DNA of 64,000 bases, taken from contig JACRDG010000048.1 in the NCBI GenBank assembly GCA_016218715.1, forward strand, positions 310,001 to 374,000, written 5' to 3'. This document shows, piece by piece, positions 42,808 to 51,850 of the stretch. Below the pieces are notes generated by a model. The model was not told where the DNA came from and did no database searches. It worked only from the letters and a program-made list of their open reading frames with translations. A program made the translations under genes and the position numbers. Position 1 is the first letter of the stretch, and each line of letters begins with the position of its first letter. The DNA comes from Desulfomonile tiedjei. Its GTDB lineage: Bacteria; Desulfobacterota; Desulfomonilia; Desulfomonilales; Desulfomonilaceae.

Positions 42808-42929
42808 CACGGAACCGCAATCAGAGCAATGATCGGGGAGAGAACTTATTTGTGCCAGGAAGTTTTCCCCAAGCTCCTTTCCAAGAGCTTCGCCCCAGAT
42901 TATCTCTTTGAACTGCAAATCGGTATCAG
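42805..42929. repeat. Family B repeat, copy 4, supplying stop codons at both ends
   Basis: Left end TGACACGGAACCGCAATC overlaps the stop of the + strand hydrolase. Right end CTTTGAACTGCAAATCGGTATCAG contains the stop of the minus-strand phosphatase (42926-42928). Between them are GGGGAGAGAACTT..AAGTTTTCCCC and an extra AAGCTC..GAGCTT hairpin. Confidence 0.82.
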
Positions 42930-43570
42930 ACTTGATAGAACTTCATTCTCGGCAGCTCGACCGCGGTTAGCTTGTTCCCGTACACCGCGCCGGTATCGAT
43001 GCCGATCTTGCCGGGGGTCACAAAGGGGGTTTCCAGAGCCGTGTGCCCGAAGACGACCCGCTTCTGCCAGTCAAAGGCCGAGTAGATGAATTCCTCTCGA
43101 ATCCATAGCAGGTCTTCTTCGGATTGCTCGTCCAGGGGGACGCCATCTCGCAAGCCAGCGTGGACGAAGATATAGTCGTCAGTTTCGTAGTAAAGGCTCA
43201 GAGAGAGCAGGAATTCCAAATGATCTTCAGGGAGCACGAAGGCCTTCCTGCCGATCCCGCCTTCGACGTAACTCGCTATAGTCTCGCCGCCCCCGTTGGC
43301 CACGTAAAGCATCTGATCCTGTTGCTTGATGTAGTAGTCGAGCAGCATCTTCTCGTGGTTCCCTTTGAGAAAGATCGTCGTGCCGCCCTTGCGTTTCAGC
43401 CTCACGAGAAACTCGACTACATCCCTTGATTGCGGTCCGCGATCGACATAGTCGCCTATAAACAGCAGCACGTCTCCGTTGTCTTTGTCCCAGGGGAGAA
43501 TCTTCATCATTGCCACGAGTTTGTCGTAACAGCCGTGGATATCACCGACCGCAAAAATCTTCCTGCTCAT
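42926..43570 (-). CDS. PPP-family serine/threonine protein phosphatase
   Basis: 214 residues with all three metal motifs of the PPP family: GDIHG (9-13), GDYVDRG (39-45) and GNHE (70-73), followed by HAGL and FGHT. Size and layout match bacterial PrpA/PrpE and diadenosine-tetraphosphatase-like PPP enzymes acting in the cytoplasm. A TTGACA/TATATA promoter lies at 43605-43634. The neighbours give no target. Confidence 0.93.
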   Translation of the reverse strand: MSRKIFAVGDIHGCYDKLVAMMKILPWDKDNGDVLLFIGDYVDRGPQSRDVVEFLVRLKRKGGTTIFLKGNHEKMLLDYYIKQQDQMLYVANGGGETIASYVEGGIGRKAFVLPEDHLEFLLSLSLYYETDDYIFVHAGLRDGVPLDEQSEEDLLWIREEFIYSAFDWQKRVVFGHTALETPFVTPGKIGIDTGAVYGNKLTAVELPRMKFYQV

Positions 43571-43604
43571 TGTCCCACCATTACATGTCTGCGAGCTTAT
43601 AGAG

Positions 43605-43634
43605 TATATAGTGTCTTGCCCATCCGCTTGTCAA
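43605..43634 (-). promoter_or_regulatory. Sigma-70-type promoter for the PPP phosphatase
   Basis: Minus strand TTGACA (43634-43629), 18 bases, TATATA (43610-43605), about 35 bases upstream of the ATG at 43570. The rest of the 43571-43866 gap shows no other recognisable feature. Confidence 0.72.
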
Positions 43635-43866
43635 CGGAATCAAAGGTCGCTTCTTCGCCGATGCACGTTGGCGGTCTTCAATGAGACCTGGCCATGATCC
43701 GGGACCGGAATCGATTGTCGTTGCGTGCGATACCTTGTTCTTCACGGGGGCTGCTGCAGTTTCGGGAATCATGCCCAGGATTGCAATCTTGCATCGCATC
43801 TGTCAACATAAACCTGCGTGATGGCCGCGACTCACGAGAATTTCCCTCACCCGAGGTCATGCGGCG

Positions 43867-44169
43867 ATGTACATAAGGCAAGAAGGAGGCGAGCACCTGC
43901 TCGCTCGAACCATAGAAGGCCCTGACGGCAACCCGCAGGAGGTGGTCCTGGCCAGGCTCGGCACAGACCCGGAACTCAACCTTTTCTTCTCATCCGAGCA
44001 AGGCAGACGCGAGGAACCGGAGCTCTGGGACGGGATCAACGATTTTCATCTCCTTCAGGCCCTGGAAAACTTCAAGCGGCGGCAAGGTCATTGTCGCCCC
44101 GCTCTTGTCGCTCTACAGGGGAAGGCGACCATACACAGCGACTGTGCATCGACGGAGTCCGAAGAATGA
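43867..44169 (+). CDS. Small protein coupled to the AsmA gene, function unknown
   Basis: 100 residues, no signal peptide. Its start (MYIRQEGGEHLLARTIEG, then GNPQEVVLARLGTDPE) is reminiscent of the N-terminal arm found before the catalytic domain in some IS4/IS1634-type transposases, but no catalytic part follows. Its stop overlaps the ATG of the AsmA-family gene (ATGA, 44166-44169), which supports real translation. Homology to a transposase arm is a weak inference. Confidence 0.6.
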   Translation: MYIRQEGGEHLLARTIEGPDGNPQEVVLARLGTDPELNLFFSSEQGRREEPELWDGINDFHLLQALENFKRRQGHCRPALVALQGKATIHSDCASTESEE

Positions 44170-47100
44170 GTCGTGTGAGCCGATTGTTCTCTGCCTGTGC
44201 GGTGCTGGTGGGTCTCGTTGCGGTCCTGGCGATCCTCGCGTTCTTCGCGGTCTGGTTTCTTTCGGACACCGATCTTGTCAAGAGCGCGGTTACCGACAAG
44301 CTTCGCGAACTAACGGGGCAGGAGATCGTCGTCGGGTCCATAAAGTTCACCTGGGGCGTACCCGACCTGGTTGGGCTGAAATTGGAGGCGATTCGCGCAA
44401 CCGGGACGAACGGCGAACAACTCGCTTCCATAGACCGCCTGACGCTTACCCCCTCCCTTCCTGCGCTCCTGCACAGGGAAATTCTCATAAGCTCCATCAC
44501 TATCGACGGACTGCGCGCGTCGGTGAACCGCACCGCAGACGGCACCATTGCGCCTCTGTTTGTCCTCGCACCGGTCGCGTCCAAGCCGACTGACGTGGCC
44601 AGGGCCGAGCAACCGGCCCAGCCGGTGCCTGCGCAACCTCGGGACGATTCACGCGGCCTTCAATGGTCCATCAAAACCCTCAAGCTCGCAGGCGGCAGAA
44701 TCGACCTGATCGACCGGCACGCGGTCCCAGGCAAGGAAGTGATCGTGTCCCTCCTGGACCTTCGTGGTTCGCTGGCGCAGCAGGGATCGGGGAATGCGTT
44801 TTCCGTGGATATCCACGGCCGACTCGGAGATGCCAAGACTACCGGGAATTCGCTGGCACTGACGGGGCTCGTTACCCTGACCCCCGATCTATCCCAGCCG
44901 GACCGGGTCGACCTAGCCGTCACATCGGACGCCCTGACCCTGGAGCCGTTTCATCCGTACGTGCCGAAGCCGGTGGCTGCGGCTCAGATCGGCCTGGAAG
45001 CGACCCGCTGCCGGGTCACCTGGGAAAAGAATCACCCAGCGCCGTTTTCCGTGGAAACGCAGCTCAAGGCAAAGTCCTGGGATGCAGGTTTCGTCAAATT
45101 TAACGGCCAAGGGACTGCTGCAAGCGATTTCTCGCAGGTCCTGGAAGCTCACGGTTCCGCGCACATGGAACTGGTCCCGTTGGCCGTCTTCAAGAGCCTC
45201 GTCACCGATTCAATTCCGTTCAAGCTCGCTGATGGCAAGCTCAAGGCCCGCGTCGATGGGACCTGGAAGCCGAGCAGCGGCTGGAAGCTCCATGGAACGG
45301 TGGACCTCGAGAATCTCTCACCCGCGCGCTTTCTGGAGCGAACCATCGGGCGAGTGCGGGTAAGCTCTCCGTTTGAACTGAGTGACGAAGCGCTTGTCCT
45401 GCAGAAGCTGGAAATCTCGAATGCTTCACCGCTTGCGTCCGTGGCGGGCAGGATCGCTCAACCGTTTTCCGGAAAGCCGACGGTGGACCTCTCGGGGGTA
45501 GTAATGGCTCAGGGAAAATGGATCAGAGACCTCGGCGTCGCTCTTCCCCAAGAGGTGAAACTCACCGGGCCGATTCCGGTGCAGACCCGTGTGCACGGTC
45601 CTCTCGGGGACATGGCGATCGATTTGAAAGGCGACCTCACCGCGACCGAGCTTCACTACCCGCCGTATGTGGAAAAAGCTTCCGGCGACAAGGCCGCCTG
45701 CTCTGTGAAGGCCAGGCTCCTCGGGGATCCTGGTCATGATGGCTCTCCCGGTGTCTCTGGTATCCGGTGCGGGTTCGTGATGGCCAAACCCAGGATCAGG
45801 CTGCATGCCGCAGGCCCCTGGATTTCGCCGGGTTCCGTGACGTTCGATTCCGGGATCTTGCTGCGAGGCAAATCTGTTGACCTGAAGGATGCAACGTTGA
45901 CGGTTAAGAAGGGCGCAGGATCGGCAGAGATACTCTCGCTCAAAGGGGACATCGGAGGTTTGGGCTCCCGGAACCCGACCGTCAAGACGAATCTCACGGC
46001 ACTCGTAGATGCGGATCTTCTCACCATGATCGGCACGGCCGCGTCCGCTGGCCTGACCCTGACAGGAGCCGCTCATCTGAAGGCCGCCTGCAATGGAACT
46101 GTATCAGAGCTTCAGTGGACTATGGATCTCCCGTTGTCTCGGCTCGGCATACAGGTCGCGGAAGTGTTCAAGAAACCGACCGGTGTTGACGGGAGCTTCA
46201 AGGCCGGCGGAAAATGGGCCAAGGATGAACTGCAGGTGCAGACTGCTCGCCTGACCATGCCCGGCTTGACGGTCCTCGGTAGCGGGACTGCTGTGGATCG
46301 CAAGGGTCGCGCAGGCAACCTCAACCTGGAACTGAAACGGAGCGACCTCAAAGACGTGGCCAGATTATCGCCCGCCCTTGCCAACGTCAAAGTCCAAGGA
46401 CCGGTCGAGGCTACCATCAGCCTCCGTTCCGGAGAAAACCAGGCCTTGATTCCGGATGGGGTGTTCCGTCTTGCCGATGTGGAGTACCGACCGCCAAAAG
46501 GAGCCTGGTTCCTCAAGAAACTTCGGGGAACGGTGAAGACCGACGGAAGCAGTCTCTCCACCGAACAACTCACCGGCTGGATCGATGGACCCATTACCGC
46601 TCCGGTCAACGTGAATGCGTCGCTGAACAACGTCCAGTCGAACAAATCGGTGGAGGGGAAGGTCTCGCTGGAAATGGGAAGCGGGCGGATTCAGGCGGAT
46701 CGCCTGAGACAGATCCTCCAGTCGGTCCAGGTTCTGACGGGGAGCCTTCTGAACCCTCAGGGACAGGACAAGAAGACCGACTCGGTGCAACTTGACTCGC
46801 TCAAAGGTGATTTCGAGATACACGCGGGGACCGCGCAGACGTCCAATCTTCGATTGAAGGCCCAAGAACTCACTGCCGGCGCCGTTGGCAGCGTTCGCCT
46901 TTCCGACGGGAACCTCGATGCTTTCGTCGGCCTCCACACAGTGGTGGTCGGCGCGGATGCATTGGGGAAGATCCCGGCAGTGCAAGGGGCGATGAAGAAA
47001 TACAGCGGCATCCTGAAAGCCACCGGAATTGACAAGGAATTGAAACGCTTCGGCATACAAGTGCCCGCCGAAGGGGACCAGGAGAAACAGGAGCCCGCCG

Positions 47101-47231
47101 GGCCGGTGAAAACCCCGGTCACCGTTATGCTCAAGGTGCGCGGGCCGGCTGCTGGACCGGCCGTAACCCCGATTCTTGAGAACGGCATGGATAAAGCCAC
47201 CGCAGCACGCCTGAAATCCCTGATCCAGTGA
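44166..47231 (+). CDS. AsmA-family envelope protein
   Basis: 1021 residues. One N-terminal membrane helix (SACAVLVGLVAVLAILAFFAVWFL) is followed by the AsmA start (TDKLRELTGQEIVVGSIKFTWG) and a long beta-rich body with repeated short strands. The C-terminal part has the AsmA-like run LEMGSGRIQADRLRQILQSV and ends VTPILENG. AsmA/TamB/YhdP proteins form hydrophobic grooves that move phospholipids between membranes. GGAG is 8 bases upstream of the ATG. It is coupled to the 100-residue gene upstream. Confidence 0.88.
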   Translation: MSRVSRLFSACAVLVGLVAVLAILAFFAVWFLSDTDLVKSAVTDKLRELTGQEIVVGSIKFTWGVPDLVGLKLEAIRATGTNGEQLASIDRLTLTPSLPALLHREILISSITIDGLRASVNRTADGTIAPLFVLAPVASKPTDVARAEQPAQPVPAQPRDDSRGLQWSIKTLKLAGGRIDLIDRHAVPGKEVIVSLLDLRGSLAQQGSGNAFSVDIHGRLGDAKTTGNSLALTGLVTLTPDLSQPDRVDLAVTSDALTLEPFHPYVPKPVAAAQIGLEATRCRVTWEKNHPAPFSVETQLKAKSWDAGFVKFNGQGTAASDFSQVLEAHGSAHMELVPLAVFKSLVTDSIPFKLADGKLKARVDGTWKPSSGWKLHGTVDLENLSPARFLERTIGRVRVSSPFELSDEALVLQKLEISNASPLASVAGRIAQPFSGKPTVDLSGVVMAQGKWIRDLGVALPQEVKLTGPIPVQTRVHGPLGDMAIDLKGDLTATELHYPPYVEKASGDKAACSVKARLLGDPGHDGSPGVSGIRCGFVMAKPRIRLHAAGPWISPGSVTFDSGILLRGKSVDLKDATLTVKKGAGSAEILSLKGDIGGLGSRNPTVKTNLTALVDADLLTMIGTAASAGLTLTGAAHLKAACNGTVSELQWTMDLPLSRLGIQVAEVFKKPTGVDGSFKAGGKWAKDELQVQTARLTMPGLTVLGSGTAVDRKGRAGNLNLELKRSDLKDVARLSPALANVKVQGPVEATISLRSGENQALIPDGVFRLADVEYRPPKGAWFLKKLRGTVKTDGSSLSTEQLTGWIDGPITAPVNVNASLNNVQSNKSVEGKVSLEMGSGRIQADRLRQILQSVQVLTGSLLNPQGQDKKTDSVQLDSLKGDFEIHAGTAQTSNLRLKAQELTAGAVGSVRLSDGNLDAFVGLHTVVVGADALGKIPAVQGAMKKYSGILKATGIDKELKRFGIQVPAEGDQEKQEPAGPVKTPVTVMLKVRGPAAGPAVTPILENGMDKATAARLKSLIQ

Positions 47232-47322
47232 GACTGCTTGCATTCAGAGAAGTATGATCGCTTAACAGTCTTCGTGGAGAAGGAAGTCCCACCCTTAATA
47301 ATCGTTGCGCGCGAACCCGCGG

Positions 47323-47649
47323 TCAGTAGGGACGGAAGAGTCCTTCCCGTTGCGTAAACGCGTCCCCATCCGCGCTACGCCAGCGGACATGCTGCACGTC
47401 TTCGAGTTTCCCTATCTGTTTCGCTATCTGGTCCAGCCGCTGGTCTGCACCGACCAGCAGCCAGACGCGGCTCCGTTTGCCGCAGAGGCTCGGCAGCCAG
47501 AGTATGCCTCGCACATGATAGGCGCGACGGGCGAAAAGACTGCACACGAAGACGACAGCCACGCTAAGGAGGAGGCTCTGAATGGTCCCGAGGCCGGTGG
47601 TAAGAGTGCCGTTGTGCTTCATGGCGGAATCGAACTTCAGGCAAGCCAC
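47323..47649 (-). CDS. Small membrane protein with an ACT-like C-terminal segment
   Basis: 108 residues with one hydrophobic helix (TIQSLLLSVAVVFVCSLFA). The C-terminus VWLLVGADQRLDQIAKQIGK, LEDVQHVRW resembles the helix-strand unit of ACT domains such as IlvN. AAGG is 6 bases before a GTG at 47649; Met10 is an alternative start. Coding is plausible, not certain. It converges on the AsmA gene. Confidence 0.5.
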   Translation of the reverse strand: MACLKFDSAMKHNGTLTTGLGTIQSLLLSVAVVFVCSLFARRAYHVRGILWLPSLCGKRSRVWLLVGADQRLDQIAKQIGKLEDVQHVRWRSADGDAFTQREGLFRPY

Positions 47650-47801
47650 TGATTACCTTATCGGAATGCTATCATCCCTCCCGCGGGACGCCAACTCGAA
47701 ACCTTCAGACGACCGACGCAGGGGTGCTCACTTTCATTCTACTGAAGATCTGAGTTAGCCTGGCGTCTTGCGAAAACCGGCCCTCCCAAGCCCCTTTTGT
47801 C

Positions 47802-47830
47802 TTGACACCAGGGTGAGATTCCCATAGTTT
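47802..47830 (+). promoter_or_regulatory. Possible promoter of the aryl-CoA ligase gene
   Basis: TTGACA (47802-47807) then, after 17 bases, TAGTTT (47825-47830). The -35 is perfect but the -10 is poor, so this is tentative. Confidence 0.4.
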
Positions 47831-47905
47831 ATAGACTAATTACAGCCCCTTCCAAGTTCGCCCGTAGTCAACCAACCGACAAATACGTCGTCTAGGAGGA
47901 GCCGC

Positions 47906-49204
47906 ATGTCTAAGCAGTACTGGGACGAGAAGTTCGAAACCATGAACGAAACCGGCATGAGGGCCTTTCAGTTGGAAAAACTGCAAGGAACGCTCCAATG
48001 GGTGTATGACAAGGTCCCCTTTTACAAGAACGCTTTTGACGAAGCCGGAGTCAAGCCATCCGATTGCCGCAAGCTCGAAGACTTGGCCAAGTTTCCGTTC
48101 ACCGTCAAAACCGTTCTCAGGGACAATTATCCCTTTGGACTATGCGCGGTGCCCATGTCGGATGTTGTCCGGATTCACGCGTCCTCGGGAACTACGGGAA
48201 AGCCGATCACCGGTCCATACACCGCAGCGGACTTGGAACAATGGACAGAGTGCATGGCCCGTGGGCTCTGGGCCCAGGAAGTCCGCTCGGACAGCGTGTT
48301 TCAAAATGCCTATGGAATGGGGCTTTTTACTGGCGGGCTGGGCTTTCTCCAGGGCGCGATGCGGATCGGCTGCGCGATCGTCCCATCCGGAGCGGGCATG
48401 ACGGAGCGGCAGATCCTGTTGATTCAGGATTTCGGCACCACCGCGATCGGCTGCACCCCCTCGTACTGCCTGACGATCATCGAAAAGGCCGAGAAAATGG
48501 GAGTGGACCTCTCCAAGACCAAGCTCAGGACCGGGCACTTCGGCGCGGAGCCGTGGAGCATCGAGATGCGTACTGACATTGAAAAACGCGGTCACATCCA
48601 CGCGTACGAGCACTATGGTCTGACCGAGTTGATGGGGCCCGGCGTTTCATTCACCTGTGAGTACTACAATATCCACGTCAACGAAGATCACGTATACCCG
48701 GAAATCGTGGACCCCGGAACGCTCGAACCCGTACCCCTTGGCACGGAGGGAGAACTGGTCTTCACGTCGCTCCAGCGCAGAGCCATGCCCGTGATCCGCT
48801 ACCGCACGCGGGACATCTGCACTCTGCGACGCGACAAATGCGGATGCGGCCGCTCGCTCATCACCATGGACAAGATCCTCGGACGCACTGACGACATGAT
48901 GATCATCAGCGGTGTGAACGTGTTCCCGTCTCAGATCGAAACGGTCCTCATGGAATTCCCGCAGGTTGAGCCGCTGTACCAAATCAGATTGAGCAAGAAA
49001 GGCTATATAGACCATATTACGGTGGAAACCGAGGTGAAGAGCGAGGTCTACCAGGCCGGCCAGAAGTCGATAGACGAACTTGCCAAGAAAGTCTCGTCAA
49101 GAATCCAGCAGGTCATCGGGATCAACGTCCCGGTCATCATTCTGCCCGCGGAAAGCATCGAACGCAGCATCGGCAAAGCCAAACGTGTGATCGACGAACG
49201 CTAG
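47906..49204 (+). CDS. paaK: Phenylacetate-CoA ligase-type adenylating enzyme
   Basis: 432 residues, the usual PaaK length. The ATP loop reads SSGTTGKPITGPYT (about 93-106), with HFGAEPWS, AYEHYGLTELMGPGV and the C-terminal domain with KILGRTDDMMIISGVNVFP. A CGCGR cysteine pair precedes that hinge, as in anaerobe PaaK proteins. It forms an acyl-adenylate and then the CoA thioester of phenylacetate or a related aryl acid. GGAGGAG lies 5 bases before the ATG. No phenylacetate pathway genes surround it, so a different aryl or indole acid is possible. Confidence 0.92.
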   Translation: MSKQYWDEKFETMNETGMRAFQLEKLQGTLQWVYDKVPFYKNAFDEAGVKPSDCRKLEDLAKFPFTVKTVLRDNYPFGLCAVPMSDVVRIHASSGTTGKPITGPYTAADLEQWTECMARGLWAQEVRSDSVFQNAYGMGLFTGGLGFLQGAMRIGCAIVPSGAGMTERQILLIQDFGTTAIGCTPSYCLTIIEKAEKMGVDLSKTKLRTGHFGAEPWSIEMRTDIEKRGHIHAYEHYGLTELMGPGVSFTCEYYNIHVNEDHVYPEIVDPGTLEPVPLGTEGELVFTSLQRRAMPVIRYRTRDICTLRRDKCGCGRSLITMDKILGRTDDMMIISGVNVFPSQIETVLMEFPQVEPLYQIRLSKKGYIDHITVETEVKSEVYQAGQKSIDELAKKVSSRIQQVIGINVPVIILPAESIERSIGKAKRVIDER

Positions 49205-49281
49205 GTCACTCGTTGGGGGAAACTTATTTGCACAAATAGGTTTCCCCCGGATGGCTTTCTTGAAGCTGAATTTGCAGTCTT
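49205..49281. terminator. Family B hairpin repeat, copy 5, terminator-like
   Basis: GGGGGAAACTTATTTG and CAAATAGGTTTCCCCC pair at 49215-49248. The flank GGATGGCTTTCTTGAAGC is a degenerate family B arm. It starts right after the paaK stop and lies between convergent genes, so it may terminate both. Confidence 0.72.
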
Positions 49282-49303
49282 TGTCCCGGCGGGACCGTGC
49301 CGG

Positions 49304-50971
49304 TCAGCGGTTGGCGAAGACGCGTGCTTTCCACATATCCTGGCTGGCTTGTTCTTCTTTTCCCAGAATCTCATAACATCGCGCTCGCAAGAGATAGACC
49401 TCGCCGTTGTACGGGTTGGCTTTTGCCGCCCTGTCCAGGTCTTCAACGGCCTTGTCCGCGCTGCTCAATTCCATGTACAATTTGGCCCGTCTCATTCTCG
49501 CTTCGAAGTTCTTCGGGTCGGTGTTCAACGCCAGCGAGTACGCCTCCACGGCCTTTTCTATGTGTGAGTCAGCCATGTAGATGTCGCCCAGGGTGATGTA
49601 AGCCTGAACCGAGGACGGCTCTTTCTTCAGGGCTATTTCCACCTTGTCCAGCGCTCCGACGGCATCGCCCTTGCGAAGCAACGCCTCGGCCAGAAGCTGA
49701 TACGCGCTCGGATCGTCCGGCTGGAGTCGAATCGCCTCGTTGAGATCGTTCATCGCCCGTTCGAGCTGAGTCTCGTTGTAATAGAGGCTCCCCCGGAGGA
49801 GCCACGCTTCCCGGATGCTGGGTTCCAATTCCAGGACCTTATCCAGGTCGGCCAGGGCTTTGTCCCCTCGCGAAACCATTTTGTAAATCTGAGCGCGCTT
49901 CACCAGCAGCCACGGATCGTCGCCCCGGATGGCGAGCGCCTTGTTCAGATCGCGTAAGGCCGGCAGGTATGTGCCCGTTCCGATGTAGAGCATTGCCCGA
50001 TTGATGTACGGGAGCGGATTGTCCGGCGCCAGGACGATGGAGCGGCCGAGTCTTTCCAGTGCTTCCGGCCCTCTCCCCATCATCATCAGGATATTTGCCT
50101 GATTCAGGAAGATGATGGCATCTTCGGGGTCGACTTGAGCGGCTCTGTCATAATCTTTGAGCGCGTGATCGAGATCGTTGAGCGACCGATGGGCTTCCGC
50201 GCGGTACCAGTAGATCTGCCGCAAATCAGGGTCCAGTTCCAGGGCCTTGTTGAAGTCCTCGAGGGCCTTGGTCGGCTGCTGCGCCTTGAGATGTGCAAAG
50301 CCGCGACGGAAAAGCGCAGACGCGTTCTGCGGACGGATCCGGAGCAAGTCGTCCATGTCCGAGACAGCCTTGAGAAAATCCTTCTCCTCGATATGAATTG
50401 CAGCTCGGCCAAAATAGCCGCCTTCATGGCTCGGATCCATGGCGTTGCTCTTGTCGAAGAACTGCCGGGCTTCGTTGTAGTCCTCCGCATAAAAATGGAC
50501 CAGGCCGATGGCGGAGACGATCGGAGCCGACTGAGGCGCCAGTTTCGATGCCTGTTGGAGGTCTTTCAGGGCTTCATCGAGGTCGCCCTGAGCTGAGTGG
50601 AGTTTGCCTCTGGCTTCCCATGCTTCTGTCAGATCGGGCTTGATGCGGATGGCCGCGGTGTAGTCTTCCAGTGCCCTATCATAGGCCCCCGTTCGCTCGC
50701 ATGCGCGACCGCGAGTAAAAAGCGCCTGAGGATTTTCGGGATGCGTCTTGATCACTTTGTCGAGCTGTTCCAGGGCCTTGGCGCACTCACCCTGGTCGAT
50801 CAGGCACGTGCATTGATCCACGGTTGACTCGGGCGATCGACTGCATGCCCACAGCAGCGCGCAGAATGCTATCACCAGGAGGCCGCATACGACCATCCTG
50901 ACCGATTCTTGCGCACGCGAAACCTCGAGGCTGGAACCGCCGCAACCGTTTGTTCGGAACAATGCGCTCAT
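49304..50971 (-). CDS. TPR-repeat lipoprotein
   Basis: 555 residues with a lipobox (LLVIAFCALLWAC) and then about fourteen tetratricopeptide repeats of 34 residues covering most of the protein (for example HPENPQALFTRGRACERTG, DPEDAIIFLNQANILMM). It would be an outer- or inner-membrane anchored scaffold in the periplasm. The ATG at 50971 is preceded by AAGG. A TTGACA/TACGCT pair at 51000-51028 may be its promoter. Partner proteins are unknown. Confidence 0.9.
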   Translation of the reverse strand: MSALFRTNGCGGSSLEVSRAQESVRMVVCGLLVIAFCALLWACSRSPESTVDQCTCLIDQGECAKALEQLDKVIKTHPENPQALFTRGRACERTGAYDRALEDYTAAIRIKPDLTEAWEARGKLHSAQGDLDEALKDLQQASKLAPQSAPIVSAIGLVHFYAEDYNEARQFFDKSNAMDPSHEGGYFGRAAIHIEEKDFLKAVSDMDDLLRIRPQNASALFRRGFAHLKAQQPTKALEDFNKALELDPDLRQIYWYRAEAHRSLNDLDHALKDYDRAAQVDPEDAIIFLNQANILMMMGRGPEALERLGRSIVLAPDNPLPYINRAMLYIGTGTYLPALRDLNKALAIRGDDPWLLVKRAQIYKMVSRGDKALADLDKVLELEPSIREAWLLRGSLYYNETQLERAMNDLNEAIRLQPDDPSAYQLLAEALLRKGDAVGALDKVEIALKKEPSSVQAYITLGDIYMADSHIEKAVEAYSLALNTDPKNFEARMRRAKLYMELSSADKAVEDLDRAAKANPYNGEVYLLRARCYEILGKEEQASQDMWKARVFANR

Positions 50972-50999
50972 GGGGCCTTCTCGACGTCAGTTGGATCAG

Positions 51000-51028
51000 A
51001 GCGTACGCGTAACGATTGAATTTGTCAA
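51000..51028 (-). promoter_or_regulatory. Possible sigma-70 promoter of the TPR lipoprotein gene
   Basis: Minus strand TTGACA (51028-51023), 17 bases, TACGCT (51005-51000), about 30 bases before the start at 50971. The -10 has three of six bases. Confidence 0.5.
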
Positions 51029-51239
51029 TGATTTCGGATGCCGCGGACGGCCGGCGGTTTTTGCTTGATTCCCTGAGGCGGATCTGTACTACTTCGCCGG
51101 GCGATTTCAGTAGGGTAACGGACAGACTTCAACCGTAGTCGCATCGGTCCCTAAAGTTCCAGCCGCGTTCCGGCGGAGAGTAAGGTCTGCGTCGGACAAG
51201 GCTGTCCAGGAGTTTTCCCGGACCGTGCGGGAGGTTTTC

Positions 51240-51773
51240 ATGAGTATTTCGGAAGTGCTATCAGCTCTCCAGAGTTTCTTTCAGCTCAACTTTCTCTTCA
51301 GCGGCCTGGAGGTGACGTCCGCCCTCATGCTTGCCGCGAGGATGCTCGTGTTCCTGGTGTTCGGATTCGGCGCGGTCTGGTTCGTCTTCAAAATCGTGAT
51401 GAAGCTCCTCGACTGCGTGCAAACGCTGCTACAGAGCCTCGCCTCGTTGCCGAAGATTCTCTGGGTGCTCCTGTTTCTGGTCCTGCCGCTCTCCAGCGAG
51501 AGCGTCGGCGCCAAGTGGATCGGGTACATCATCCTGGTGCTGGGTGCGCTGGGGGTGACGCTTCTGGCCGTAGTGGGCATGGTTGTCTGGAAGTACGGCG
51601 TCGAGCAAACCCTGCGTTTCTTGAACGCGCTCAGGTCCCGCTCGGCGGAAACTCGGACGCAGAGCTTCCATAACCCGTCCAATCCCGACTCAGCCCTGCG
51701 CCCAGTCCCGGACGCGCCTCCGGTCCGGTCGGAACCTGCAGTGAGTTTCGAGCCTCCCGCAGACGGGAGATAG
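51240..51773 (+). CDS. Membrane protein with Pro-rich tail, function unknown
   Basis: 177 residues. Three hydrophobic helices are visible (around 28-58, 72-88 and 93-118), followed by a hydrophilic tail rich in Ser, Pro and Arg. GGGAGG lies five bases before the ATG at 51240. I do not recognise the family, and neighbours do not help. Confidence 0.75.
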   Translation: MSISEVLSALQSFFQLNFLFSGLEVTSALMLAARMLVFLVFGFGAVWFVFKIVMKLLDCVQTLLQSLASLPKILWVLLFLVLPLSSESVGAKWIGYIILVLGALGVTLLAVVGMVVWKYGVEQTLRFLNALRSRSAETRTQSFHNPSNPDSALRPVPDAPPVRSEPAVSFEPPADGR

Positions 51774-51850
51774 ATGGCATTCGTTTCAGAAATCTTTTGA
51801 ACAGGGGCGGTGACGCCCAATTCCGGTTCCAGATTCAGGGGGAGGTTGGA

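Noticed and set aside
43867-44169. Evidence of an insertion sequence
   Set aside because: Only a faint similarity to a transposase arm; no catalytic domain, terminal repeats or target duplication are seen.
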